Source: Faecalicatena faecalis (GTDB taxonomy: Bacteria > Bacillota > Clostridia > Lachnospirales > Lachnospiraceae). Taken from it: 64,000 bases of DNA. The notes beneath the pieces were generated by a model that was not told where the DNA came from, searched no databases, and worked only from the letters and a program-made list of their open reading frames with translations. The DNA lies in NCBI RefSeq assembly GCF_012524165.2, contig NZ_JABACJ020000025.1, positions 1 to 64,000 of the forward strand, written 5' to 3'. The translations under genes and the position numbers were made by a program. The number at the start of each line of letters is the position of its first letter. Position 1 is the first letter of the stretch. Of the stretch, positions 41,823-50,818 are shown piece by piece.

Positions 41823-42590
41823 TTAGATATGGCTCCGCCGGTACTGCTGTTTCCACTTTTCCAGCATAATGTTACTCGGCTCCATTTGCAGATGTTCTTT
41901 GATATCTTCCATCTCCTGCCTCATCTGTGAGTTGATTTCTACGTAATCGTCATGTTTGGTCAGAAGAATATGATACTCCTCCAGAGACATATATTTGTAA
42001 GATGCATAAAGATATGGCTTAAGCAGTGCTTTATCCTCGCAGATCTGGTAAGCTCTGTCATACATCCTGGCCGATTCCTGATACAGGAATAACCTTCCAT
42101 ATGCGGCACCGAGTCCTGCATATATCTTCCCATAGAACTTGGGGTCTACGCTCTCATCAGGTTCTTCATTCAAAATAGCCTGATACACAAGTATAGCCTC
42201 CTCAATCTCACCGCTCTCTAATAGGTTGTCGCCCTTATATTTCTGGCGTTCAATATCCTTCTGGTTCTTCAATCGCTCTAATACATTCTGGATGCGAATC
42301 ATCTCTGGCTCCCTGAATATCTTCGAGCTTTTCAGAATCGTAAGTACAAACTTCTCCACCGAACCATGCAGACGAATCACATCTCTTAGATTCCCCGCAA
42401 GTGTGGCAAGCCCCAGTTCCTCCTCCAGCCAGTTGCAGAGCTGGTCATTCATGATCGTGTAATCAATCAGGTAGAGATTATTGCACAGATAATAGCACAA
42501 TTCTTCAATTGTATATATTTTGCAATGAATCCTCGTAATTTCATAAGGATGCGTTGCATGTCTGTCATGACAAAGAATTAAACTTCCCAT
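41823..42590 (-). CDS. TPR-like protein of unknown function
   Basis: A 255-residue soluble, mainly helical protein. The region about 115-200 looks like tetratricopeptide repeats (GEIEEAILVYQAILNEEPDESVDPKFYGKIYAGLGAAYGRL, then FLYQESARMYDRAYQICED). I recognise no enzyme motif. It begins inside the end of the DUF5716 gene (26-nt overlap), with AGGAGG 5 nt before the ATG at 42590, so it is translationally coupled to it. It is the last gene of a three-gene unit, DUF5717-DUF5716-TPR; the TPR domain suggests a scaffold for the other two. Confidence 0.75.
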   Translation of the reverse strand: MGSLILCHDRHATHPYEITRIHCKIYTIEELCYYLCNNLYLIDYTIMNDQLCNWLEEELGLATLAGNLRDVIRLHGSVEKFVLTILKSSKIFREPEMIRIQNVLERLKNQKDIERQKYKGDNLLESGEIEEAILVYQAILNEEPDESVDPKFYGKIYAGLGAAYGRLFLYQESARMYDRAYQICEDKALLKPYLYASYKYMSLEEYHILLTKHDDYVEINSQMRQEMEDIKEHLQMEPSNIMLEKWKQQYRRSHI

Positions 42591-43848
42591 CATTGCCTCC
42601 TAAGTGAATAATCTTCTCTTCCTGAAAATCTGTAGGCAGGAAAAATTCCCCGAAGCCTACATCTCTTGCTGTAATCTTGCATGTCTTCTCATCCAGAAAC
42701 AGCGTTTCTAACTGCAGCCTCATGGAATACTCTCCGCGTTTCGGAAAATTCTCCAGAGGAATCACTTCTGTCTTCAAAGTTCCCTGGACAAGAGATTCTA
42801 CATGTAGCTCGATATCCTCCACATCCTCCAAAAGGACTTCCCACTGGTTGTTTGATTCATACCAATGCGCGCCCCAGGATACGATCGGATACCACATTTC
42901 CTGTCCATCCACCCGCATATTGACTGTAATCTGGTCAGTCAGCTTTGACTCAGACAAATATACCGGGTCTTCGATGTGCATGTACATCTTGCGGTATGCT
43001 GTATAGCAGGCCCCCTTGCTGTAAAGGTTGTTCCCGATAAACGCCCGCCTTCCATTACAAAGCACGCGCAGAGATGTCGGATACCAGTTATTTTCAAATC
43101 CTTCCCCCGTCAAAAAGACTGAAGAAACAATACGTTTATCAAAAACTCCCTCAATAAACTTCCTGAACCGCATATCCGCTTCCTTCGCTTTATCTTCATT
43201 CAGCACGGGATAGACAGCAGCCAATTCTTTCATATGTGCGCTTGCCACCTCATCCACAGTGACAAACGTCGTCTTTCCACCGCCTAATCCCGGTTTCAGC
43301 CGGCGCAGCATATAAGCCTTGATCTCATTCCTGTCACAGCAGAACAGGGCCGCCTCATACTGCCATAATTCTTTTGGTTGATAAAACAGATAGTTGCAGA
43401 AACTTTCTTTGTAATCCTGAATAAAAATATGACGCTTATCAATGTTCATACGCACTGCAATTCCCCGCAGGAGCTGTGCCAGTTCCTCTGTCAGCTCCGG
43501 CACGCTGAACACAATCCCGTCAATCTGCGGAAAAGACTGCAGTGACATCTGCACAAATTTGGACAGAAGCCAGACTGCATCATAAGTCTCCTCCCCAAAC
43601 TCAATCTTCTCCCCTGCCAGGCTCTTATCCAGAAGTCTCGTGACTGTAAAACCTTCCTTGATTGTCACAAGACGCTTCGCTTCCTTACCATAAGCCCAAG
43701 TATCCCTAAGCTTTCCGATGATCAGCGGAATCTGATAATTATCCGCATCCACCTCCATAGTCTCCGGTTCAAGCTGCTGCTCATTATAGAAACTAATCTG
43801 GCAGGTCTTCTCATTAATCTCATACCCAATAATATTGCCGTGTCCCAT
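42565..43848 (-). CDS. DUF5716 family protein, possible actin/Hsp70-like fold
   Basis: A 427-residue protein that I assign to the DUF5716 family. The N terminus (NIIGYEINEKTCQISFYNEQQ, then DNYQIPLIIGKLRDTWAYGKEAKRL) recalls the phosphate-1 strand pair and the following region of actin/Hsp70 ATPases, and IVSSVFLTGEGFENNWYP recalls the adenosine loop, but the conserved acidic residues are not all evident; so the fold is inference. It follows the DUF5717 gene after a 220-nt spacer filled with two copies of a hairpin-pair repeat whose end supplies its ribosome site GCAGGAGG. The TPR gene overlaps its 3' end. Confidence 0.7.
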   Translation of the reverse strand: MGHGNIIGYEINEKTCQISFYNEQQLEPETMEVDADNYQIPLIIGKLRDTWAYGKEAKRLVTIKEGFTVTRLLDKSLAGEKIEFGEETYDAVWLLSKFVQMSLQSFPQIDGIVFSVPELTEELAQLLRGIAVRMNIDKRHIFIQDYKESFCNYLFYQPKELWQYEAALFCCDRNEIKAYMLRRLKPGLGGGKTTFVTVDEVASAHMKELAAVYPVLNEDKAKEADMRFRKFIEGVFDKRIVSSVFLTGEGFENNWYPTSLRVLCNGRRAFIGNNLYSKGACYTAYRKMYMHIEDPVYLSESKLTDQITVNMRVDGQEMWYPIVSWGAHWYESNNQWEVLLEDVEDIELHVESLVQGTLKTEVIPLENFPKRGEYSMRLQLETLFLDEKTCKITARDVGFGEFFLPTDFQEEKIIHLGGNDGKFNSLS

Positions 43849-43865
43849 ACTAGCCTCCTGCTTAT

Positions 43866-44061
43866 GTCACTTAGGCTTGGTCTTTTCAAGCCTTATGTGA
43901 CAAAGTACATCCTGTCGACTTGGCTCGGTACTTTCGAGCCTTAGTGACATGGATGTTTCCTCCTGCTTATGTCACTTAGGCTTGGTCTTTTCAAGCCTTA
44001 CGTGACAAAGTACATCCTGTCGACTTGGCTCGGTACTTTCGAGCCTTAGTGACATGGATGT
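43866..44061 (-). repeat. Two tandem hairpin-pair repeats (D1, D2)
   Basis: Two near-identical units with a 105-nt period fill the gap between the DUF5717 and DUF5716 genes. Each has hairpin a (43866-43901 and 43971-44006: GTCACTTAGGCTTG/CAAGCCTTATGTGAC) and hairpin b (43907-43956 and 44012-44061: ACATCC...GGATGT enclosing GGCTCG/CGAGCC). On the operon strand each unit ends in AAGCAGGAGG, which for D1 is the ribosome site of the DUF5716 gene. Variants with compensatory changes occur at 47394-47588 and 54605-54671. Confidence 0.85.
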
Positions 44062-44068
44062 TTTATTT

Positions 44069-47000
44069 CTAATATTGTTCAAACATGTGTGCCGCAATCG
44101 CGTCCTCCGCCGCGTAAGCCTTCATTTTCATTTCCTTCTCCCGGCCTTCACTTAAAAGGATATCATTCAGACGTCCATATCTTCCTGATTCTCCCTGCGT
44201 CACTTCTTTTACACAGCTTTCCTTATCACTCCGGTAAGTATTGCCGTCTATCGTTTCCTTAAAGTAATATTTCAGCTTTTCATTTGAGAACAGTACGAAC
44301 TTCTTCACATAGAGATTCTCATACATTGGCGTCAGCACCTCTGTGGAGTAATCCACGGCCTCCGTCTCTCCTTTTTGCAGCTGATAATACAGCATGACCC
44401 TGCTGCCTTTTTGTCCCTTGTACTCAATCAAGGTCTTGTCCCACAACTGCAGCTCTACCAGCCAGTCCTTCTCATATGCCAGGAAGAATGGGAAATAAAT
44501 CTGTTTTCCGCACAGCTCCTGCAGGAACTTCTTTAAGGTCTTACGAATCGTGGAATTATATTCCCTTGTAGAATAATATTTCAGGACCGCGATCTTACTG
44601 ATATCTATCGTATCCTCGCCCTTCTCATACTCACGGCAGATAATATCGATCACACTCTTACTGATCTTGCGCTCTTCCACCACATAACCTCTTGCCATAT
44701 ATGCCAGATAAGCCTGCTGTAGGCGGAAATAAGCACCCTCCGCGTAATACTCCTCAAACACCTGTACCTCTGCAAATAATTCTTCTGAGAAAAGCATCTG
44801 GGTCAGAATCCGCTCGCCCAGCTTATGGGTGTGCACTTCATATTCCCGTGCCTCCCGCCAGAGCTGTTTCATATCCGACGTCGCGCCGCAATAATAGTTG
44901 GACAGGTAGGTCAGAATCACCTTGTCATACTGTCCCTTCTTAAATAATTCAAAACAGATATAGGTCAGGAAATCATCATTTTCATAATTATTTTCCCGGA
45001 TCGTCTTGCTGCACAGTGCGAATAACTCATCCTCTTCATAGCTCTCCACACCGCGTTCTCTTACCACCTCCAGCGTCAGAGGCTCTTCTTCCTCCTCCAT
45101 CCGGTTGAGGCGCATGCTGTTCAAATACTTCTTGCACATATCCATGTACCGCAGTTCATAGAACAGCCTCCGGCTCTCGTAAGGGATGGAATCCGTAAAA
45201 TGTCTTCCGTCTCTGGCCTCCCATACAAGCCTGTCCGTCTTTGCATACAAAAACACCTGGGTACCGCGGTCCGTATAAGGTACCTTCTGCGTAATCGTGC
45301 CGTTATCCGAAATGATGTGGATGAACTTCATGTTCGGCACCTTCGTTGTTATCTCATAAGCGTGGCAGATATCATACAATGCCTTGATCCGTTCTGGATT
45401 CATGGAACGCTCCGTCACAAAACGTTTGTAAATAATGCGCAGCTGTTCATCAATATGACGCCGTTCCAGTTGATTCCATGCGAAGGCTTCCATCTCATCA
45501 CGGTAGTGCGCATAAATCTCACTGGATTCATCCTCATGTGTAATCAGATTCGAATACAGCAGTGCACACTTACGGTAGTCCAGATTATTTCCGTGCATAA
45601 AATACAGATATACCGACCTCGGGAGCGCCTTGTGGAAATGCTGCACCCGGATGGACGCCATATAATATTCATATAACTGCGCAATCTTTAGCTCTGATTC
45701 CACAGCTTTTTCGTACCACTTAAAATAGAGATTATCCACACAGTTCCCTTTAATAAGCAGCGTGCAGATCGCTGTCAGGATCATGGATTCCTCATACATC
45801 TTATAGGCAAGTACGAGTGTCTCATACAAATGCTTGTCAAAGCCTTTCAACTGGCTCGCCAGATTCGCTGTATACAATGCCAGTTCTTTCGTCATCAGCT
45901 TATATTTTGCGGCAAAATACAATACCCGTACTTCAAAAGTCCCCAGTTTTTTAAGGGAAGAACTCTTATCCCGGAAACACTTGAAGGCTTCCATATAAAA
46001 CCAAATGCTATGACTCTTCTCTTCATCAAAATGCTGCTCCAGCACACGCAGCCGTTCACTGTATATCTTATACTCTGAATCCACATTCACAAGCATGCAG
46101 AGAATCATCCAGCTCTCTGGATGCTTCATATAGGATTTGGAAAGCTCCTCCGCCACCCTGCGCTGTCCGATGGAATCATTGCTCAAAAGAGTGGTCAGAT
46201 ACAGATAGTAAGAACTCATCTCCACGTTCTTACCGATTGCGAATCGGTTATAATTATAGGATTCCAGAATCCATTTTGCCTCCTCAAACCGTTTACCGAG
46301 AAGACAGATATGCGCATGCACAAGCAGATAAATCTCGTTTTTATTATCCCCCTCACGCAGATGCTCAATCTTCTTCAATGACTCATCCGTCCACGTATTC
46401 AAATCCATCCGTCCGGCTTCATAGGTCAGATAACGCTTCACGATGCTCGCGAACTCAAGGTCAGCGCTTCGGTAATCCTCCTCACGCTTCACATCTTTCT
46501 CCACCACAATTTCATAGACGAGAGTCTCGTACGGTGTCTCTAAAATGATCTGCCCAAAATTACTGCCCCGATGTAGCTGCTCTGTTGTAATAATATATTC
46601 CAGACGATAGGAATTCCCAATGAACTCCTCCGTCGTCAGCTTGGAATGCTCTACTGTCAGGAAATCCCCTACCGTATGCACATCAATTGTGAGATATCCC
46701 CACGTATTCTTTTTCACCGTCAGAGTCTCTTTGCGCGCCTCTTCCACTTCCATGAAAGCACGGCTCTCCTCCTCAAGTGTCAGGAAAATCTTTTCCTTCT
46801 GCTTGCAGCCGACAAGGAACTCCTCCAACGCCTGCTGATCCAGTTCCCATTTACGCATATTATCATACAGGGCCTGGATACGCTTATCTTCATATTTCAA
46901 TATTTCATAAAAATCTCTGGAACGGAACAGTTTTTCCGCTTCTGCCGGATCTCTAAAGGAAAGCTTCTTAAAATCCTCCAGACTCTGAACCTTCCCATAA

Positions 47001-47359
47001 CTTGTCATTACAAATGGCTTCTCGATGATTGCAGTAAATGCAACATCATATTCCCCACCATTGCAGACGATCGTAAACTTACCATGCTCAACATGTCCCG
47101 GCACGAGTCCGGAACCATCATATGTATAATAGATATTAACCGGGTTCCCATCAAAGCCCTGTTCTTCACAATGGACACGATAAGAAGAGGGATATACTAA
47201 CCCTCTGATAGTCCCCTCACCTTGGTTCTGCAAAGAGAAACTCCCCTTATACATCTCCCCCTCACCAACACGCATAATAATCCGTGTCTCCGGGAAAATA
47301 ATCTCTGGCTGTGAAATGTGAAAATCTCCTTTGGAAAGACGTTTAATTTTACTCTTCAA
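44069..47359 (-). CDS. DUF5717 family giant protein
   Basis: About 1096 residues, the largest protein in the window, assigned to the DUF5717 family known mainly from Lachnospiraceae. The first 135 residues look beta-rich (FPETRIIMRVGEGEMYKGSFSLQ), and a second similar part is near 210-290; the rest is alpha-helical with TPR-like character and many Tyr and Glu. No signal peptide or membrane helix, so it is cytoplasmic. No catalytic motif is recognised. It heads the operon with DUF5716 and the TPR gene. Start: TTG at 47359 sits 5 nt after AGGTGA; the GTG at 47368 lies inside that ribosome site. The start is uncertain. Confidence 0.7.
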   Translation of the reverse strand: MKSKIKRLSKGDFHISQPEIIFPETRIIMRVGEGEMYKGSFSLQNQGEGTIRGLVYPSSYRVHCEEQGFDGNPVNIYYTYDGSGLVPGHVEHGKFTIVCNGGEYDVAFTAIIEKPFVMTSYGKVQSLEDFKKLSFRDPAEAEKLFRSRDFYEILKYEDKRIQALYDNMRKWELDQQALEEFLVGCKQKEKIFLTLEEESRAFMEVEEARKETLTVKKNTWGYLTIDVHTVGDFLTVEHSKLTTEEFIGNSYRLEYIITTEQLHRGSNFGQIILETPYETLVYEIVVEKDVKREEDYRSADLEFASIVKRYLTYEAGRMDLNTWTDESLKKIEHLREGDNKNEIYLLVHAHICLLGKRFEEAKWILESYNYNRFAIGKNVEMSSYYLYLTTLLSNDSIGQRRVAEELSKSYMKHPESWMILCMLVNVDSEYKIYSERLRVLEQHFDEEKSHSIWFYMEAFKCFRDKSSSLKKLGTFEVRVLYFAAKYKLMTKELALYTANLASQLKGFDKHLYETLVLAYKMYEESMILTAICTLLIKGNCVDNLYFKWYEKAVESELKIAQLYEYYMASIRVQHFHKALPRSVYLYFMHGNNLDYRKCALLYSNLITHEDESSEIYAHYRDEMEAFAWNQLERRHIDEQLRIIYKRFVTERSMNPERIKALYDICHAYEITTKVPNMKFIHIISDNGTITQKVPYTDRGTQVFLYAKTDRLVWEARDGRHFTDSIPYESRRLFYELRYMDMCKKYLNSMRLNRMEEEEEPLTLEVVRERGVESYEEDELFALCSKTIRENNYENDDFLTYICFELFKKGQYDKVILTYLSNYYCGATSDMKQLWREAREYEVHTHKLGERILTQMLFSEELFAEVQVFEEYYAEGAYFRLQQAYLAYMARGYVVEERKISKSVIDIICREYEKGEDTIDISKIAVLKYYSTREYNSTIRKTLKKFLQELCGKQIYFPFFLAYEKDWLVELQLWDKTLIEYKGQKGSRVMLYYQLQKGETEAVDYSTEVLTPMYENLYVKKFVLFSNEKLKYYFKETIDGNTYRSDKESCVKEVTQGESGRYGRLNDILLSEGREKEMKMKAYAAEDAIAAHMFEQY

Positions 47360-47393
47360 GTTCGTCACCTACTCATTTTCTTATGCTGCTTAT

Positions 47394-47588
47394 GTAACTT
47401 AGACTTGGTCTTTTCAAGTCTTAGTTACAAAGTACATCCTGTCGACTTGGGCTCGGTCCTTTCGAGCCTTAGTGACATGGATGTTACCCTGCTCCCGTAA
47501 CTTAGGTTTGGTTTTTTCAAACCTTAGTTACAAAGTACATCCTGTCGACTTGGGCTCGGTCTTTTCGAGCTTTGGTAACATGGATATG
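47394..47588 (-). repeat. Two tandem hairpin-pair repeats (D3, D4)
   Basis: Upstream of the DUF5717 gene. Hairpin a: 47394-47428 (GTAACTTAGACTTG/CAAGTCTTAGTTAC) and 47497-47531 (GTAACTTAGGTTTG/CAAACCTTAGTTAC); hairpin b: 47434-47484 and 47537-47588. Relative to D1/D2 the outer C-G pair became A-T and inner pairs changed on both sides together, so pairing is preserved. Confidence 0.85.
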
Positions 47589-47695
47589 TTTTCGCTTTCT
47601 TGCTTTTTTTCATAAGCACGCTATAATGAATTATATCATCATTATAGTATTTCTTGCAACGGGTGAATGAAATTATTTGAAGGGGGATTGTATAC

Positions 47696-48790
47696 ATGAG
47701 TACAAAACCAGAATTTCACGGCAGTGACCTGGAAAAAATAGAGGAATATTACGGAATTCCAAAGGAATCCATCATCTCTTTCGGAGCTAATGTCAATCCA
47801 CTTGGGCTTTCCGAAAACGTTAAGGAGGATATCCGGCAGAACCTGGACATTATCTCCTCCTATCCTGACAGAGAGTATCAATCACTGCGCCGCGCCATTG
47901 GAGATTACTGCAGTGTTTCTCCTGATCATGTTCTTGTAGGGAACGGTTCAACGGAATTAATTTCTCTGCTGATCGGACAGCGCTGTCCGAAAAAAACTTT
48001 GATACTGGGGCCGACTTATTCAGAATATGCCAGAGAGCTTTCCTTTTCAGACAGCACTCAGGAATATTATCATCTGACACCTGACAACGGGTTTTCCCTA
48101 GTTCTTGCAGACTTTTTAAAAAAATTGAAAGAAAGCTTTGACCTCTTAATTATATGTAATCCCAATAATCCTACCTCTTCTGTCATCAAAACAGATGATA
48201 TGAGGCAGATTTTAGCAGCCTGCCTAGATACCAACACTTTTGTCATGATCGATGAGACCTATGTAGAATTTGCACCGGACATCAGCGAAGTTACTGCCAT
48301 GTCCTTTGTTCAAGAATTTGACAACTTCATGGTACTGCGCGGTATTTCTAAATTTTTTGCCGCCCCCGGTCTTCGGCTTGGGTATGGTGTCACAAGCAAT
48401 CAAGCCTTTCTTGAGCGCGTCAAGGAACATCAGATTCCCTGGTCACTCAACAGTATCGGTGCTTTTGCAGGGGAACGCATGTTGAGAGACCATGAATATA
48501 TCAGTAAGACCCGTGATTTGATCTTAAGTGAACGCGACCGGATGCAAAAAGAATTAAAAAAGTTAAAGAATATCACCGTCTTCGATGCATATGCCAATTT
48601 CATCCTCATCCAGCTTCATAAGGATGGAATTACCGCGCCTGACGTTTTCGAAGCATGCATCAGACAGGGCCTTATGATTCGTGACTGTTCCTCCTTCCAA
48701 TGCCTGGAAGGTGAATATGTAAGATTCTGCGTAATGATGCCAGAGGATAATACACGGCTCTTGCATATATTGAAGGAACTTCTAGGATAA
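47696..48790 (+). CDS. Class I/II aminotransferase, HisC/CobD-like
   Basis: A 364-residue PLP enzyme of the histidinol-phosphate aminotransferase/threonine-phosphate decarboxylase group. SFGANVNPLGLSENV near residue 28 resembles the start of CobD-type decarboxylases; VGNGSTELISLL, CNPNNPTSSV, VMIDETYVEF and RGISKFFAAPGLRLGYG, whose Lys binds PLP, are the cofactor motifs. Length fits either subgroup. No histidine or cobalamin gene is nearby, so the substrate stays open. It is a single-gene unit with AAGGGGGAT upstream. Three imperfect direct repeats of TTGCATTATAATAT follow it, then a hairpin-repeat element. Confidence 0.85.
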   Translation: MSTKPEFHGSDLEKIEEYYGIPKESIISFGANVNPLGLSENVKEDIRQNLDIISSYPDREYQSLRRAIGDYCSVSPDHVLVGNGSTELISLLIGQRCPKKTLILGPTYSEYARELSFSDSTQEYYHLTPDNGFSLVLADFLKKLKESFDLLIICNPNNPTSSVIKTDDMRQILAACLDTNTFVMIDETYVEFAPDISEVTAMSFVQEFDNFMVLRGISKFFAAPGLRLGYGVTSNQAFLERVKEHQIPWSLNSIGAFAGERMLRDHEYISKTRDLILSERDRMQKELKKLKNITVFDAYANFILIQLHKDGITAPDVFEACIRQGLMIRDCSSFQCLEGEYVRFCVMMPEDNTRLLHILKELLG

Positions 48791-48943
48791 TTGCATTATA
48801 ATATTTGCATTACAATCTTTGCATTATAATATCTATATTGAAATATAACACAGAGATATTAAAGCAAAGATTTAAAATAAAGATTTCGGCGGGCCGAAAT
48901 CTCGCGACGAAGCGCGGCCGCTTGCGGCCATCTTCCTCTTGCG

Positions 48944-49014
48944 CGAAGTGCGCATCCCCCGGAGGGGTTTTATTATATAGGATAGTTCTTCGGACTTTCC
49001 TAATATAATAAAAA
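48944..49014 (+). repeat. 3'-end hairpin repeat, copy 2
   Basis: CGAAGTGCGCATCCCCC (48944-48960), identical to 5019-5035, is followed by a hairpin 48967-49014 whose AT-rich stem (TTTTATTATAT and its complement) differs from copy 1 but still pairs, around a TTCTTCGGAC loop. Just upstream lie two GC-rich hairpins, GATTTCGGC-GG-GCCGAAATC (48882-48901) and GCGGCCGCTTGCGGCC. The element is downstream of the plus-strand aminotransferase. Confidence 0.65.
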
Positions 49015-49018
49015 ACAT

Positions 49019-49051
49019 GCTCTGGAAATGTTCTTATTACATTTCCAGAGC
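49019..49051. terminator. Bidirectional terminator
   Basis: GCTCTGGAAATG and CATTTCCAGAGC form a perfect 12-bp stem; T-runs follow on the plus strand (CTTTTTTG) and on the minus strand (ATGTTTTTTATT). It serves the convergent aminotransferase and cupin units. Confidence 0.88.
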
Positions 49052-49149
49052 ACTTTTTTGTTCTGGCAAAATCAGATGCAATCTAAATATGTGAATAAAC
49101 TTCCAGATTTCTAAGTCTTACCTTCTATATGCTGCCCGACATCCACACA

Positions 49150-49497
49150 CTACTTCTTTAAGATCAAGGCTACAAATTCCAGGTCTTCACTTCCTGTATT
49201 CTTCATTCCATGGCCTTTTCCATCCTCGCAGAATGTCACATCTCCTGCCTCGACCGGAACTGCTTTTCCGTCGTCATCATACATTCCCTTCCCAGATAGG
49301 ATATAATATGTCTCGGTCTCGTCATGATGTTCATGGTGTCCCAGCTCACAGTTCGGTTTCAGAATCACTTTAGAAAACATCTTACAGTGCTCACCTAACT
49401 GCTCCGGTGTAAGCAGGGCTTCCTTCATAATAAATCCGGCCCCTCCGTTCACTTTCTCCACAGTCTCCACACTACGTTCTCCTGCTTTTGTCATCAT
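49150..49497 (-). CDS. Cupin domain protein
   Basis: A 115-residue single-domain cupin. The metal-binding motif 1 is NCELGHHEHHDETETYYILSGKG (the His, His and Glu ligands lie around residues 55-65) and motif 2 is GDVTFCEDGKGHGMKN with the third His. It may be an isomerase, a dioxygenase-like enzyme or a small-molecule sensor; the sequence does not decide. It follows the GNAT gene by 9 nt with AGGAGG before its ATG, so they form a two-gene operon. Confidence 0.9.
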   Translation of the reverse strand: MMTKAGERSVETVEKVNGGAGFIMKEALLTPEQLGEHCKMFSKVILKPNCELGHHEHHDETETYYILSGKGMYDDDGKAVPVEAGDVTFCEDGKGHGMKNTGSEDLEFVALILKK

Positions 49498-49506
49498 AAA
49501 TTCCTC

Positions 49507-49953
49507 CTAAACTTCAAATTCTTTTATCATCTGCTTATAATCAAGCGGTTTATATCCCAGTCTTTCATAAAGTGCTGCTGCCCTGGTATTATCCTCTTCC
49601 ACTTCCAGACGGAATCTGGCAACGCCTTCTTCCTTATGTTCCTCCACATAGGCAAAGAACTCGCTTCCCAACCCTTTGGAACGATATTGAGCTAAGATGT
49701 AAAGTTCCTCGAGCCAATAGACATGTCCGCCCGCCTCCTGAGAAAATGTCTTGGACACCAGACCATATCCTGCTGGCTCCCCTTCATATTCCAGGATAAA
49801 TGCCTTTGCATAAGTCCCGCCATTCATACATTCCTCGAAAGTCCGCTCAAGGTAAGAATCTGGAACCGGATGCAGTACTGCCGGTGAATGGTAAAAATCA
49901 TGTGCCATTTTTAAATAGAGTTCTCTGTCTTCCTGTTTCAATTCTCGTATCAT
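49507..49953 (-). CDS. GNAT family N-acetyltransferase
   Basis: A 148-residue acetyltransferase. Motif A is ELYILAQYRSKGLGSEFFAYV, with R-S-K-G-L-G contacting the CoA pyrophosphate, and LEVEEDNTRAAALYERLGYKPL is the usual motif B end. The acceptor is unknown. It is the first gene of a pair with the cupin. AGGAGG lies 5 nt before the start. The upstream 260 nt contain divergent promoters for this gene and for the phasin-like gene. Confidence 0.92.
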   Translation of the reverse strand: MIRELKQEDRELYLKMAHDFYHSPAVLHPVPDSYLERTFEECMNGGTYAKAFILEYEGEPAGYGLVSKTFSQEAGGHVYWLEELYILAQYRSKGLGSEFFAYVEEHKEEGVARFRLEVEEDNTRAAALYERLGYKPLDYKQMIKEFEV

Positions 49954-50129
49954 AAAAACCTCCTGTCAAACACTCCTTTTTTGGAGAAATGAACCCCTTT
50001 GTACATAATCCTCCGATCTGTTTGTGTACTGTCGAATGGACATGTATTGCGGGATGCCCTTAGGGTATCACATTTCTACCAAAACTTCTAGGGAAATCCT
50101 AAGAGTTCCTTTACTATTTTTCTCCTTTT

Positions 50130-50170
50130 TTAAGATTTTTGTTGTCACCTTTGTGCTATAATATACTTAT
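50130..50170 (+). promoter_or_regulatory. Extended -10 promoter of the phasin-like gene
   Basis: TGCTATAAT near 50153-50161 is a good extended -10 box, with TTTTTG or TTGTTG-like sequence upstream as a weak -35. It lies about 55 nt before the start codon. The remainder of 49954-50130 shows nothing recognisable. Confidence 0.5.
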
Positions 50171-50213
50171 AAATTGACTTTATTTTTACCACACAAAGGA
50201 AGGATGGTGCTAT

Positions 50214-50750
50214 ATGGAACTGAACGAAGGATTAAAAAAGATATTTTTAGCAGGTGTAGGTGCTGTTGCCACTACGGCAGAGACTGCAAAGGATGTTGTA
50301 GACAACCTGGTCAAAAAGGGAGAACTGACCATGGAGCAGGGCAAGGTATTAAATGAGGAGCTCAAACAGAGCGCTAAAGAGAAGGTCAAAGAACACGTTT
50401 CCGTTACCGTTGTAAAGGAATATAAGGATGCCATGGCCGCTGTCGACCACATGACTGCCGAGGAGCTTGAGGCCCTGAAAGCAAAGATTGCGGAAGCTGA
50501 GACAGTCCGCGCTCAGAAATGTGAAGAACCGAATGAGGAAGCAGACGATAAGGCCGAGAAATGTACCTGCGGATGCGGATGCACAGAGGAAGCTGTTGCA
50601 GAGGAGACTCCTGATACATGCCAATGCAGCCAGGAAGATGCTCCTGAAGCTGTTTCGGAAAGTGAAGAGGCTTCTCAGGAGGAAGCTTCCAATCCCTGTG
50701 ATGCTGCAGATGTGGATTCCAAGACTTGTAACGAGAACGCACCTCTGTAG
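50214..50750 (+). CDS. Phasin-like helical protein with Cys-rich acidic tail
   Basis: A 178-residue protein. Residues 1-95 (LNEGLKKIFLAGVGAVATTAETAKDVVDNLVKKGELTMEQGKVLNEELK) are amphipathic helices like phasins and poly(3-hydroxyalkanoate) granule-associated proteins. The tail from about 100 is very acidic and contains several Cys, including CTCGCGC, CQC and two later single Cys, a possible metal or disulfide site that is not part of the family core. The next gene, a UbiB-like kinase, starts 68 nt downstream, and the pair probably forms an operon. Whether polymer granules exist here is unknown. Confidence 0.7.
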   Translation: MELNEGLKKIFLAGVGAVATTAETAKDVVDNLVKKGELTMEQGKVLNEELKQSAKEKVKEHVSVTVVKEYKDAMAAVDHMTAEELEALKAKIAEAETVRAQKCEEPNEEADDKAEKCTCGCGCTEEAVAEETPDTCQCSQEDAPEAVSESEEASQEEASNPCDAADVDSKTCNENAPL

Positions 50751-50818
50751 TATTTCTTGAAGATCAGGCTGGAATCCTAAACTGATCACATACTGATAAT
50801 CCAGACACGGAGCTTATT

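Noticed and set aside
43857..44061. CRISPR-like tandem repeats
   Set aside because: Only two units with 105-nt period, each a pair of hairpins, without unique spacers or cas genes.
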